Assembly (NCBI GenBank): GCA_015065295.1
Contig: SVQN01000018.1
Span: 1-41,383 of the forward strand
Source: Oscillospiraceae bacterium
Lineage (GTDB): Bacteria > Bacillota > Clostridia > Oscillospirales > CAG-272
DNA: 41,383 nucleotides
Reading direction: 5' to 3'
The number at the start of each line of letters is the position of its first letter. Within the stretch, counting starts at the first letter, position 1. The notes under the pieces were generated by a model. That model was not told the DNA's origin. It ran no database searches and was given only the letters and a program-made list of their open reading frames with translations. Below are positions 1-7,289 of this stretch, piece after piece. The position numbers and the translations under genes were made by a program.

Positions 1-577
1 TCCAAAACCTTTTTAATCTGTTGTAGCCGGTTTGTTTGGCTTATATGATGGGGAGGGGGCTTTTTGAAATATACCGTGGAGTACGGCTGAAATTTGTTAG
101 ACCTGTTGACGTGGGGCTGGTTTTTATCTCTACGAAAATCGTTATGGGGAAGTCAGGCTCCGCCAAGACCCTGACTTCCCTCGCCATTTTTCGACTGCGT
201 GATACAATACGCCACTTTTGAATTCAGCTACGGTATGTTGGTTTTCCGCGCGTCTTGGCTATCCCGCCGTCCGCGCTTTACGATAGTTTGGTCGGCTGAC
301 ATACAGTCTTTTTTGAAAAGCACGAACGGCGACAGCCAAGGAGTGCGGGGGATTTCGAAACGTAGCTGAATTTTGACGTGACGCACTTCATCAATGTATC
401 CCATCCGGCAACGGAAGTCAGGGTCTTGGCGGAGCCTGACTTCCCCAAAACGATTTTCGAAGAATTTCAAACCAGCATCATGTCAGCGGATGGGATCAAC
501 GAAATGGCTACGCACAGACCCAAGAAAATCCCCCTTAGAAAACAAAAAATCTGCATATCCGAAATTTGATAGCAGAC
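1..577. repeat. Composite foldback element, left copy (no gene)
   Basis: No credible gene lies here. The stretch is a long imperfect inverted repeat centred near position 296. Paired blocks keep a nearly constant coordinate sum (592-594): CTACGAAAATCG at 130-141 with CGATTTTCGAAG at 451-462; GGAAGTCAGG at 148-157 with CCTGACTTCC at 435-444; GAATTCAGCTACG at 220-232 with its complement at 361-373; TTGGCT at 255-260 with AGCCAA at 334-339. Each outer arm also folds on itself (148-157 with 170-179; 413-422 with 435-444). Bases 1-30 look like the tail of the terminator-like repeat that recurs at 578-632, so the element appears bounded by that repeat on both sides. A second copy in the opposite orientation starts at 41010. 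Confidence 0.75.
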
Positions 578-632
578 CAAAAAGGTTTGGAAGGGGTTTG
601 GGGGAACCTTTCCTCAAAAGGTTCCCCCAAGG
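578..632 (-). repeat. Dispersed terminator-like repeat downstream of the deacetylase gene
   Basis: Read on the minus strand this is CTTGGGGGAACCTTTTGAGG, then AAAGGTTCCCCCAA, then ACCCCTTCCAAACCTTTTT. The core GGGGGAACCTTTT/AAAAGGTTCCCCC makes a strong hairpin. It starts a few bases after the stop codon of the deacetylase gene. Homologous copies follow the stop codons of three other genes (12783-12843, 27520-27599, 40948-41010) in the same sense orientation, which suggests it acts as a transcript 3' end. The U-tract after the hairpin is imperfect. Confidence 0.7.
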
Positions 633-639
633 AAAAACC

Positions 640-1677
640 TCACCCCACCCCAATATCACATAAAGGATAGAACTCGTACCCCTGACTGCGAACCCAGTCG
701 ATCATGTCGCCGAGGATGGCGGTGTTGGTCGTGGATTCGGGGTGGAGGAGATAGACGCAGCCGTTGTGGAGACCGGTCTTGATTTTTTCGATCGTCTCGG
801 CGGTGCCGGGCTGGTCGTCGTCGTAGAAGTCGCGGTGAGCCCAGGACCACATCACCGTCGTGTAGCCCATTTTGTCCGCGAGGGACAGAACCCATTCGTT
901 CGCCGCGCCGGACGGGGGACGGAAGTAGATCATCGGATCGGCGTCCGGGAAGTAGGTGTAGAAAATGTCCTCCAGACCCTGAAGCTCCTTCACGAACGTG
1001 TCTTTGTCTACCGTCGTCAGATCGTAGTGGTTTACGCAGTGGTTGGCGAGAATGTGCCCCTCGTCGATCATCCGGCGAACCATGTCCCGCGCCGATTCGA
1101 CATAGTGACCGTTCACGAAAAACGCCGCCGGGACGTTCTTCGCTTTCAGCGTGTCCAGAATTTTTGCGGTCGTTCCCGTCTCGTAGCCGCAGTCAAAGGT
1201 CAGATATACCGCCTTCTTTGTCTCGTCTCCGCGGTAGATCACACCGTATTTTTCGAGAATCGCCATGGTGGAGTCCGAACGATCCTTCCCCCACGAAAGA
1301 GTGACCTCCCCCGTCGCGGGATCGCGTACCGTCGGACCGAAGTACCAGTCGTTGTTGTCCGCCGCCGCATCGTCAAAGGGGATGTACCGCAGAGCATCCA
1401 GACCCGTCAGATCGGACAGCCCGCTGTCATCCCGCGCGGGAAAATTGTATTCGTATACGCCGTTCACGACTTCCCAGAGCGGAGCCGAACCCGGTGCGGA
1501 TGTACCTGCCTCGTTCCCGGAGGATGCGTCTTCCTCCGGGGCAAACGAGCCGTCCGTGACCGCATCAGCCGTTGTCACTTCGCGGCCGACTCCGACGGTT
1601 CGGGAAACCTCCGCAGGCTTCGGTGAACAGGCGGTAAGAAGCAGAAAAAGAAAAAGAAGGGAGAACATACGTTTCAT
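640..1677 (-). CDS. PdaA-like polysaccharide deacetylase lipoprotein
   Basis: Predicted membrane-anchored peptidoglycan N-acetylmuramate deacetylase of the PdaA (delta-lactam biosynthetic) branch of the NodB family, acting outside the membrane. The 345-residue product opens with a lipoprotein signal ending LLTAC (Cys17), then an acidic Ser/Gly-rich linker to about residue 65 and a variable region. The NodB domain runs from about 155 to 340: YLTFDCGYE (Asp162), ANHCVNH (His213, His217 as likely zinc ligands), FRPPSG (253-258) and LLHPES (His312). The pattern TFDxGYE, RPP, LLH is that of Bacillus PdaA, which has TFDNGYE; here Cys163 replaces the Asn. I chose ATG at 1677; a GTG two codons upstream (1683) is possible because GGAGG lies only 4 bases before it. 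It has its own promoter at 1735-1763. Role in spore cortex is inferred from the family only. Confidence 0.85.
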   Translation of the reverse strand: MKRMFSLLFLFLLLTACSPKPAEVSRTVGVGREVTTADAVTDGSFAPEEDASSGNEAGTSAPGSAPLWEVVNGVYEYNFPARDDSGLSDLTGLDALRYIPFDDAAADNNDWYFGPTVRDPATGEVTLSWGKDRSDSTMAILEKYGVIYRGDETKKAVYLTFDCGYETGTTAKILDTLKAKNVPAAFFVNGHYVESARDMVRRMIDEGHILANHCVNHYDLTTVDKDTFVKELQGLEDIFYTYFPDADPMIYFRPPSGAANEWVLSLADKMGYTTVMWSWAHRDFYDDDQPGTAETIEKIKTGLHNGCVYLLHPESTTNTAILGDMIDWVRSQGYEFYPLCDIGVG

Positions 1678-1734
1678 ATCCACAAATCCTCCGCGTTGAT
1701 TGCTGCAACAATACTTTGGTGCTTTTTTATAATT

Positions 1735-1763
1735 ACTATACCATATAAATATGTCGAAATCAA
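1735..1763 (-). promoter_or_regulatory. Vegetative promoter of the deacetylase gene
   Basis: Minus-strand TTGATT (1758-1763), 17-bp spacer, TATAGT (1735-1740). It lies about 58 bp before the start codon, with GGAGG in between. Confidence 0.7.
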
Positions 1764-1801
1764 CTGTTTTTACCGATTTGCAGAAATTTTGTTAAATGTA
1801 A

Positions 1802-1848
1802 AAGGCTGGCGGAACACGATTCGGAAAAATCGCAGTTCCGTCAGCCTT
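1802..1848 (-). terminator. Intrinsic terminator of the solute-binding protein gene
   Basis: A 14-bp stem: AAGGCTGGCGGAAC (1802-1815) with GTTCCGTCAGCCTT (1835-1848), one mismatch, with a further AATCG/CGATT pairing in the loop. On the minus strand it is followed by a T-rich run, and it sits 26 bp past the stop codon at 1874. Confidence 0.8.
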
Positions 1849-1873
1849 GAGGATATTTTTCAGGTAAAAGAAA

Positions 1874-3340
1874 TTATTCCATGGTGTTGAAGTCTTCGAT
1901 GAGAGTGCTCAGAACCTTCTGGGCAGCCTTCTGATTGGCCTGATAATACGAAGCGAGTTCTTCGTTGGAAACGATCAGCTTCCGCAGAACATCGTTGAAG
2001 GTCAGACCGTAGGAGAACCCAAACGAAATGGTGCGTCCGTCGGCGATGATCTGAAGCATTTCCGAGTCGTCGGGCGAATCTGCCGTGCGGCTCTTCATGG
2101 CTACTTCAAAATATGCGGGAAGAACATTCTTGTAATTGTAGCAGGAAGTCGCTTCCACAATGGTGCCGATAATATCTACCTGTTCGGGCGTTACCGTCTT
2201 CGGGATTGCCCACGGCAGGTCGGTACATCCGTTGATGTATTTTTCCTGAAGTTCATCGTACTTCGGGCAGGGAAGGAAGCCGTAGTTGAAATCGCTGTCA
2301 CGATAAATGTCGTACGCATCCCCGATCTGGCCGAGAACCATCATCGCCGTGCCGGTCTTGAAAATTTCGGAGGTAAACGCCGAGTTGGTCTTGTAGATGC
2401 AGTTGTCGGTATTGAAAATCGAGCGGAGCTTTCCGAGTGCCGTATCTACCCGTTCGAGGTCAAGGTCAAGCGTTCTGGTGCCGTCTGCCTGCGCGGTGTA
2501 CGCGCCGAGACCAAGGGATTCCTGGAGACAGTACAGCGTTTCGACCCCCGTGCAGAGACCGATCCGGTCTTTCTCCGTCTTTCGGCCGTCGCCGTCAAGA
2601 TCAGAATAGGTGTTTTCCGTAAGGCTGCACATTTTGTCCAGCGTCCATGTTCCTTCCCGGACGGTATCATACGGAATTTCAACATTGAGTTCGGTCATAA
2701 TGTTTTTGTTGACCATGATCGCGCGCGTCCAGTGAAGGTTGGTAAAGGACAGATAGGAGGATGCCAGATACATCTTGCCGCAGAGTTCCAGATCCATGGA
2801 AGGGAGCCACCACGGTTTCTCGAAATCAAACTGTTCGACATTTTTCAGGTTATAGAACATTCCCTGCTTTGCCAGTCCCATCATGGTTCCGTCATGCCCA
2901 ACGGCAACGTCGAACGCATTGTCGCCGGAAACAATGAGATTGGATGTGTTGCCGCCCATCGAGTAAGCGTCGCCGCCGTCAATCACGGTGATCTTACAGT
3001 TGAAGCGTTCTTCAATGTAGAGGGTTGAGTCGCGGAGGGCGTCGTTCACAGGGTCGCCTGTATAATCTTCCGCCATAATGCGGTGAGCGGCATGAACACC
3101 GTCCGTCCAGAGCATGGAGTAGTACCGGAATTCATACCCGTCCAGATTGGTGTCGGGCAGTCCGTCGGACAGTTCGGTTTCCTCGGGAACGGCTTCTTCT
3201 TCGGCTGCCGGAGCGGTCGTTTCCCCCTGCTGTACGCCCGACGGTTCTGCGGAAACAGCATTGTCCGAACAGGATGCAAACAGAGGCGCGCACATCAGAA
3301 GTGCGAGAAAAAATGCGAGTTTTGCGCGTAATTTTTTCAT
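1874..3340 (-). CDS. ABC-transporter extracellular solute-binding lipoprotein (family 1, sugar type)
   Basis: Predicted lipid-anchored binding protein that captures a sugar or oligosaccharide for an ABC importer. The 488-residue product starts MKKLRAKLAFFLALLMCA and has the lipobox LFASC, then a Ser/Glu/Pro-rich spacer (about 23-50) before the globular part. Segments such as YRDSDFNYGFLPCPKYDE and CTDLPWAIPKTV (a typical hinge-near region of family 1 binding proteins that act with MalF/MalG-like permeases) support the call. The reading frame is open 67 codons further upstream, but AAGGAG lies just before the ATG at 3340 and the signal peptide begins there. It follows the GH43-like gene by 49 bp and should share its promoter. 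No permease or ATPase gene is in the window, so the partner genes lie elsewhere. Ligand unknown. Confidence 0.85.
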   Translation of the reverse strand: MKKLRAKLAFFLALLMCAPLFASCSDNAVSAEPSGVQQGETTAPAAEEEAVPEETELSDGLPDTNLDGYEFRYYSMLWTDGVHAAHRIMAEDYTGDPVNDALRDSTLYIEERFNCKITVIDGGDAYSMGGNTSNLIVSGDNAFDVAVGHDGTMMGLAKQGMFYNLKNVEQFDFEKPWWLPSMDLELCGKMYLASSYLSFTNLHWTRAIMVNKNIMTELNVEIPYDTVREGTWTLDKMCSLTENTYSDLDGDGRKTEKDRIGLCTGVETLYCLQESLGLGAYTAQADGTRTLDLDLERVDTALGKLRSIFNTDNCIYKTNSAFTSEIFKTGTAMMVLGQIGDAYDIYRDSDFNYGFLPCPKYDELQEKYINGCTDLPWAIPKTVTPEQVDIIGTIVEATSCYNYKNVLPAYFEVAMKSRTADSPDDSEMLQIIADGRTISFGFSYGLTFNDVLRKLIVSNEELASYYQANQKAAQKVLSTLIEDFNTME

Positions 3341-3389
3341 TTTATATCTCCTTACAATAACAGATTTTTCGATTCTGTGATTCCATGCC

Positions 3390-4643
3390 TTACGGGCGAA
3401 CCTGTTCAAAGCAGAAATCGTCAAAGCGAAGCAGTTCTTCGGCTTCACCGCGGAATACAAAGCAAAGGGAATGAGTACCGTTTGTGTTTTCAAGGCGACA
3501 GGGCAGCTCGGCAAAATGATCGAATCCGCCGGTATTTCCAACCTTCAGACAGCCAAGCATTTTTCCGAAGGGACTGTTTTCACGAATCTCAATGGTACAC
3601 TCGTTTCCGCTGCCGTTTGAAACGCGGAATTTGATGAGTGCATTCTGTCTCATGCCGTGAATATTCTGGTAATACAGATAGGAATTATCCGTGATTCCGC
3701 GCATTTCAAAACCGTCAGCATTTTCCTTTTTGTAAATCCCGTCCGATGCTGCAAAATACCATTCGCCCTTGATTGCATCCCATGAAGCATCATACTGGCC
3801 TACGCCCGCCGTATACATGAACTTATCGGTAACAATGTCTCCGTTATCCTTGTAATGCGCGTATATTATTTTGGTAGTACGATAAAAGGAATCCACCTTT
3901 TCCTCGCCGCAGTTTTCCGGAATACCGTATGCGAGATAGGTTTGATTATGATAGTTAAAGAATGTGCCGTGATCTACGGTTGCATCGTCACAGAACTGAC
4001 CGCGGAAGGTATACGGGCCATAGATATTATCGGCAGTCGCATAAACGCCGCCGTGTGTATTGAGATAATAGATTCCATTGCGCTTGGTAATCCATGCAGC
4101 ATCGTTCTCCCAGCCGTTTATCAGTTCAATCGGTCTCGGATGCTCGGCAAGGGAGACCATATCCTCATTCAGACGTGCGATATAGTATTTTTTGCCGAAT
4201 ACCGTATATCCGAAAATGATATACGGGGTCTTTTCTTTGTCATCATCAATAAACACTGTGGGATCATAACAGGCTGTATCAACCAGGCCCTTGGGAAGAA
4301 GCGGTTTTCCGAGAGCATCTTTGTAAGGGCCTCCGGGACCGTTTTCACTGACAGCTACCCCTGTGCATCGCTGCTGATCGGAAAAATAGAAGTAATACGT
4401 TCCATTCCGTTCAGCCGCATCTGTTGCATAGCATTCTTCGCATTTTCCGAGGAATGTGTCTTCCGGGTGGACTACGCACTCCAGCTTCCAGTTCAGCAGG
4501 TCATCGCTGGAAAATATCTGCCAGTCATCCATGCGGAAGATCGGCTGATTCGGTCCACGGTCGTGGCTTGAAAAAAGATACGCCTTTCCGTTGAAAATAT
4601 GAATATGAGGGTCACATACCCCCTGATTTGGTATGATTCTCAT
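3390..4643 (-). CDS. GH43-like beta-propeller glycosidase with C-terminal CBM6-like domain
   Basis: Predicted exo-acting glycoside hydrolase of the five-bladed propeller type (GH43 and relatives; arabinosidase/xylosidase-like). Candidate catalytic residues fit the family layout: Asp11 in VCDPHIHIF at the extreme N terminus, Asp127 in ACYDPTVFI, Glu179 in NGWENDAAW. Propeller signatures include WQIFSSDDLLNWK (31-53) and YGPYTFRGQF (208-217). From about residue 315 to the end is a beta-sandwich resembling carbohydrate-binding family 6 (YYQNIHGM ... GTHSLCFVF ... LRFDDFCF). There is no signal peptide, so it should be cytoplasmic and act on imported oligosaccharides, consistent with the solute-binding gene next in the operon. 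The ribosome binding site is weak: AGGAAGGA lies about 30 bases upstream. Exact substrate cannot be read from sequence. Confidence 0.8.
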   Translation of the reverse strand: MRIIPNQGVCDPHIHIFNGKAYLFSSHDRGPNQPIFRMDDWQIFSSDDLLNWKLECVVHPEDTFLGKCEECYATDAAERNGTYYFYFSDQQRCTGVAVSENGPGGPYKDALGKPLLPKGLVDTACYDPTVFIDDDKEKTPYIIFGYTVFGKKYYIARLNEDMVSLAEHPRPIELINGWENDAAWITKRNGIYYLNTHGGVYATADNIYGPYTFRGQFCDDATVDHGTFFNYHNQTYLAYGIPENCGEEKVDSFYRTTKIIYAHYKDNGDIVTDKFMYTAGVGQYDASWDAIKGEWYFAASDGIYKKENADGFEMRGITDNSYLYYQNIHGMRQNALIKFRVSNGSGNECTIEIRENSPFGKMLGCLKVGNTGGFDHFAELPCRLENTNGTHSLCFVFRGEAEELLRFDDFCFEQVRP

Positions 4644-4730
4644 AAGTTATGCCGTTTTCTTTATATGTATTCCTTCCTGATATAATCAATTGTTTTTAAC
4701 GTTTTTTCGGAATTTCCGTCAATAGTGCAC

Positions 4731-4759
4731 ATTATATCTCATATTTCAGGCAATGTCAA
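4731..4759 (-). promoter_or_regulatory. Consensus-perfect promoter of the GH43/solute-binding operon
   Basis: Minus-strand TTGACA (4754-4759), 17-bp spacer, TATAAT (4731-4736). The 5' leader would be about 80 bases, AT-rich, without a clear operator. Confidence 0.85.
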
Positions 4760-4873
4760 GGAGACACGGAAAGCATAAAATAAAACGCGCAATTTGTGCG
4801 AAATATCACTATACACCCATGCTTTTTTTGTGCATATCTCACGTTTTCTTCGTGGGATTTAAAAAAAGTAAAG

Positions 4874-5170
4874 TCAATTCCCTGAGAACTCCATTTCCGT
4901 GTGTTCCGCCAGAATCTTCTTCAGCGCACTCAGGGAACTGGTATGACAGCGCGCGATCCGCGTACCCTTTCCGCAGATTTCCGCAAGGGCATAATTTACC
5001 ATTTTGTGAGACATCGTATTTGTGAACAATACCAGCAGCTCCGGTGTACCAGCCCCGCGAAGCCCCCCGTTCATCTTCGGATAAATCTTCGCTTTCATCC
5101 GGTATTCCGCACACAGCTCCTTGTACTGGCGCACCATACATTCGTTCCCGCCGACAATTACTACACTCAT
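4874..5170 (-). CDS. DUF2325 family protein
   Basis: Small (98 aa) cytosolic protein of the DUF2325 family, recognised by its start MSVVIVGGNECMVRQYK and the segment LLVLFTNTMSHKMV. The family has a Rossmann-like alpha/beta fold of unknown biochemical role and is common in Clostridia. The start at 5170 is preceded by AAGGAGA. The gene stands alone, divergent from the YitT gene. The DtxR-like inverted repeat just after its promoter suggests control by an iron- or manganese-dependent repressor, so a metal-related role is a reasonable inference but not shown. Confidence 0.8.
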   Translation of the reverse strand: MSVVIVGGNECMVRQYKELCAEYRMKAKIYPKMNGGLRGAGTPELLVLFTNTMSHKMVNYALAEICGKGTRIARCHTSSLSALKKILAEHTEMEFSGN

Positions 5171-5210
5171 TGGATGATCTCCTTATACTTTCAATTATTC
5201 CGTGCATTTT

Positions 5211-5267
5211 GGTTAGCCTTTGCTAACTCATGCGTAATATACTACCATAAAGATAGGTTGTTGTCAA
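5211..5267 (-). promoter_or_regulatory. Promoter with DtxR-like operator for the DUF2325 gene
   Basis: Minus-strand TTGACA (5262-5267), 17-bp spacer, TAGTAT (5239-5244). A few bases after the expected start of transcription is GTTAGCAAAGGCTAAC (5212-5227), an inverted repeat with TTAG/CTAA ends as in DtxR/MntR-family sites. Its position fits roadblock repression. Confidence 0.6.
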
Positions 5268-5301
5268 GAGGATTTTCGGGAAAATTCGTTTTATCTTGCT
5301 C

Positions 5302-5330
5302 TTGACAGTCCTGTGTCGGCATAGTATACT
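5302..5330 (+). promoter_or_regulatory. Promoter of the YitT-family gene
   Basis: TTGACA (5302-5307), 17-bp spacer, TATACT (5325-5330), 40 bp before the ATG at 5371. It is divergent from the DUF2325 promoter 35 bp away. Confidence 0.85.
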
Positions 5331-5370
5331 ATATTCATACAAAAAATTCCATTCTTACGAGGAAAACGCC

Positions 5371-6213
5371 ATGTTCAACAAACGCTCCGTCCGCGAATTT
5401 CTCATCATCACCTTCGGCACCGCCGTCATCGCCGCCGCCGTGTATTTCTTCATGCTCCCGAGTCACGTCACCGTCGGCAGCGGCACTGCCCTTGCGATGG
5501 TCATCAGCAATTTCGTTCCTCTGCCTGTCTCCGCGATCACCTTCCTGCTGAACGTCGTCCTCCTTATCATCGGATTTCTTCTGATCGGCCCCGAATTCGG
5601 CGCGAAAACCGTTTACTGCTCTCTTCTCATGCCCGCGGTCATGCGTATTTTTGAAATCGTGTTTCCGGATTTCCAGTCCCTCACCGGCGACCCGTTTCTG
5701 GATATGATTGGCTATATCCTTGTGGTCGGCATCGGTCTTGCGTTCCTCTTCTCGTGCAATGCCTCTTCCGGAGGACTGGACATTGTCGCAAAAATCATGA
5801 ACCGTTATCTCCGGATGGACCTCGGACAGGCGATGTCCGTTTCCGGACTGGTCGTCGCGCTGTCGTCCGCGATCTGTTACGACAAAAAGACGGTCGTCAT
5901 CAGCCTGATCGGTACCTATTTCGGCGGTATGATCGTGGATCACTTTATCTTCGGTCTGAACCTGAAACGCCGCGTGTGCATTCTCTCCCCGAAGGTGGAG
6001 GAAATCACGCAGTTCATCCTGCACGACCTTCACAGCGGTGCCTCTCTTTACGATGCAACAGGTGCCTACGATAATGTTGTCCGCCGCGAGATCATCACGA
6101 TTGTGGACAAACAGGAGTATAAAAGACTGATGGACTACGTCCGGAAAACCGACCCGACGGCGTTCGTCACGGTCTATTCGGTAAACGAAATTTCGTATCA
6201 GCCGAAAAAATAA
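5371..6213 (+). CDS. YitT family membrane protein (DUF161 + DUF2179)
   Basis: Integral membrane protein of the YitT family, function not firmly known. The 280-residue product starts MFNKRSVREFLIITFGTAVI; about five hydrophobic helices cover residues 7-190 (for example AVYFFMLPSHVTVGSGTALA and the stretch ISNFVPLPVSAITFLLNVVL). A soluble C-terminal DUF2179 domain follows from about 200 (CILSPKVEEITQFILHDLHSG, with REIITIVDKQEY). Length and layout match the family. The frame opens upstream, but ACGAGGA before the ATG at 5371 and homology to family N termini decide the start. It is a single-gene unit between its own promoter and the hairpin at 6224. Confidence 0.88.
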   Translation: MFNKRSVREFLIITFGTAVIAAAVYFFMLPSHVTVGSGTALAMVISNFVPLPVSAITFLLNVVLLIIGFLLIGPEFGAKTVYCSLLMPAVMRIFEIVFPDFQSLTGDPFLDMIGYILVVGIGLAFLFSCNASSGGLDIVAKIMNRYLRMDLGQAMSVSGLVVALSSAICYDKKTVVISLIGTYFGGMIVDHFIFGLNLKRRVCILSPKVEEITQFILHDLHSGASLYDATGAYDNVVRREIITIVDKQEYKRLMDYVRKTDPTAFVTVYSVNEISYQPKK

Positions 6214-6223
6214 GGATATAAAA

Positions 6224-6258
6224 ATCGGGGAGGAACCTGTGAAAGATTCCTCCCCGAT
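6224..6258. terminator. Strong hairpin after the YitT gene
   Basis: Perfect 12-bp stem ATCGGGGAGGAA (6224-6235) with TTCCTCCCCGAT (6247-6258). The A-rich side lies upstream (6219-6224), so the better U-tract is on the minus-strand transcript, although the only neighbouring gene is on the plus strand. It may be bidirectional or stabilise the 3' end. Confidence 0.55.
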
Positions 6259-6401
6259 GCCGTTCTGTACGATTTTCTGTAAGCCCCGCAACATATCCAT
6301 TATAGCACAGATGGAGGGGATTTGTAAATACAAATATGAATGAATTATGATTTTCTGCCGTATGCACAAGAAAAAGTTGTGATCTTTTGATAAAATACCA
6401 A

Positions 6402-6430
6402 TTGAAAAAGCCGGAAAACTGTGATATACT
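6402..6430 (+). promoter_or_regulatory. Promoter of the candidate noncoding transcript
   Basis: TTGAAA (6402-6407), 17-bp spacer, TATACT (6425-6430). The stretch TATACTATAGCCACA (6425-6439) is identical to the -10/start region of the ctsR operon (34574-34588), and a GAAAG follows in both. Confidence 0.7.
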
Positions 6431-6436
6431 ATAGCC

Positions 6437-6905
6437 ACAGAAGAAAGAGAGGTACAAACCGATGTACAGATAACAGACAGGACTTTCTTCGGAAGACAAG
6501 TAGCTATTCTAAAGCGTTTATGAATCGGATTGCCGGGGAACAAACACGGCGGTGTTACGCGTTCATATAGATAGTTTTAAATAGCACATACGAGAAGAAT
6601 CAATCACGTTCATACTCGGCAGTAAGCGAAGTTCTTCCGGAAATCGCAATGGTGCGATTTTATAAAAAAGTCCGGTGTTATAAAACCGCCCCTTTTGCAG
6701 AACGATAAACACCTGATAAACGAAAGTGTTCTCCTTTTGAGAAAGATGTAAGTGAAGCGTGTTTGAATTTTTAAGATGGAAATCGTCAGCGAGAGGGAGA
6801 TCAGAGAAAGAGAGGATAATAAGATGTTAGATATCAAGAATCACAAGTGACCCTTGACTGTAGTCTGTAAAGAAAGAGTACGGTCAAGGGTCACTGTTAT
6901 TTTAT
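6437..6905 (+). ncRNA. Candidate noncoding (or leader-peptide) transcript of about 470 nt
   Basis: A good promoter and a strong intrinsic terminator (6846-6895) enclose a stretch with no sizeable open frame. Only tiny frames exist on the plus strand: ATG-TAC-AGA-stop at 6461 behind an AGAGAGG, a 16-codon frame from about 6520, and a 24-codon frame at 6776-6850 that stops just inside the terminator stem (MEIVSEREIREREDNKMLDI then KNHK). Local hairpins include AACAC/GTGTT near 6542 and AAATCGC/GCGATTT near 6642. I could not match it to tmRNA, RNase P RNA, SRP RNA or 6S RNA by their conserved cores. A decayed small gene is an alternative. A 75-codon minus-strand frame (6610-6837) has low-complexity composition and is not believed. 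Confidence 0.4.
6846..6905 (+). terminator. Intrinsic terminator of the candidate ncRNA
   Basis: Perfect 13-bp stem AGTGACCCTTGAC (6846-6858) with GTCAAGGGTCACT (6883-6895), followed by GTTATTTTAT. Confidence 0.85.
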
Positions 6906-6974
6906 GAAGAATATGTGTACTTCCGAGAACGGGAGTTTTTTTCTTGCGGGGAAGGGAAGTACAGGAAAAACAAA

Positions 6975-6998
6975 AACGGACACCTTACGGTATCCGTT
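6975..6998 (-). terminator. Terminator of the downstream tRNA-Arg copy
   Basis: On the minus strand the stem is AACGGATACC/GGTGTCCGTT (one mismatch) followed directly by TTTTTGTTTTT. It starts two bases after the encoded CCA end. Confidence 0.8.
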
Positions 6999-7000
6999 GA

Positions 7001-7076
7001 TGGCGCGCCATGCAGGATTCGAACCTGCGGCCTACCGGTTCGTAGCCGGGCACTCTATCCACTGAGCTAATAGCGC
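7001..7076 (-). tRNA. tRNA-Arg (anticodon ACG), copy A
   Basis: A 76-nt gene with encoded CCA. The acceptor arms GCGCTAT and ATGGCGC pair with one G-U. The D arm is TAGCTCAGTGGATAGAGT, the anticodon loop is CTACGAA giving ACG (reads CGU and, after A-to-I editing, CGC/CGA), and the T arm is GCAGG-TTCGAAT-CCTGC. Position 27-43 is a C-U mismatch. It has its own promoter and terminator and is identical in sequence to copy B at 7290-7365. Confidence 0.95.
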
Positions 7077-7107
7077 ATTCGCTTGGGTGTTTCCCTTGCG
7101 CTCATAT

Positions 7108-7136
7108 ATAATATCACATTCGTCCGCATTTGTCAA
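7108..7136 (-). promoter_or_regulatory. Promoter of tRNA-Arg copy A
   Basis: Minus-strand TTGACA (7131-7136), 17-bp spacer, TATTAT (7108-7113). Confidence 0.85.
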
Positions 7137-7189
7137 GGGGTTTTAAAAAAATTTTGGATTTATGTGAGAAAAAACACGCGTTCATACAA

Positions 7190-7225
7190 AACAAAAATGG
7201 ACATCGTACGATGTCCATTGATGGC
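7190..7225 (-). terminator. Orphan terminator with a tRNA-end scar
   Basis: A perfect 22-bp palindrome (7197-7218, half-site ATGGACATCGT) followed on the minus strand by TTTTTGTTTT is a full intrinsic terminator. It is joined to TGATGGCGC (7219-7227), which matches the sequence that precedes the 3' end of tRNA copy A (6999-7007), but the rest of a tRNA is missing. This looks like what is left of a third tRNA-Arg unit. Confidence 0.6.
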
Positions 7226-7254
7226 GCACCCTTCAAATCCGCATGTCCCGCCAA

Positions 7255-7286
7255 ACAAAAAACCTCCAGAATTTCTTCTGAAGGTT
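7255..7286 (-). terminator. Terminator of tRNA-Arg copy B
   Basis: Minus-strand stem AACCTTCAGAA/TTCTGGAGGTT (one mismatch), followed by TTTTTTG, three bases past the CCA end. Confidence 0.8.
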
Positions 7287-7289
7287 CAT

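Noticed and set aside
228-663. Several short open frames in the left-edge region
   Set aside because: They fall inside the foldback element, are not conserved between its two copies, and lack ribosome binding sites.
3341-3541. Longer N terminus for the solute-binding protein
   Set aside because: It overlaps the GH43-like gene in another frame and precedes a complete lipoprotein signal that has its own ribosome binding site.
6610-6837. A 75-codon minus-strand frame with many Leu, Ser and Ile
   Set aside because: No ribosome binding site, low-complexity composition from an A-rich plus strand, and it overlaps the candidate noncoding transcript.
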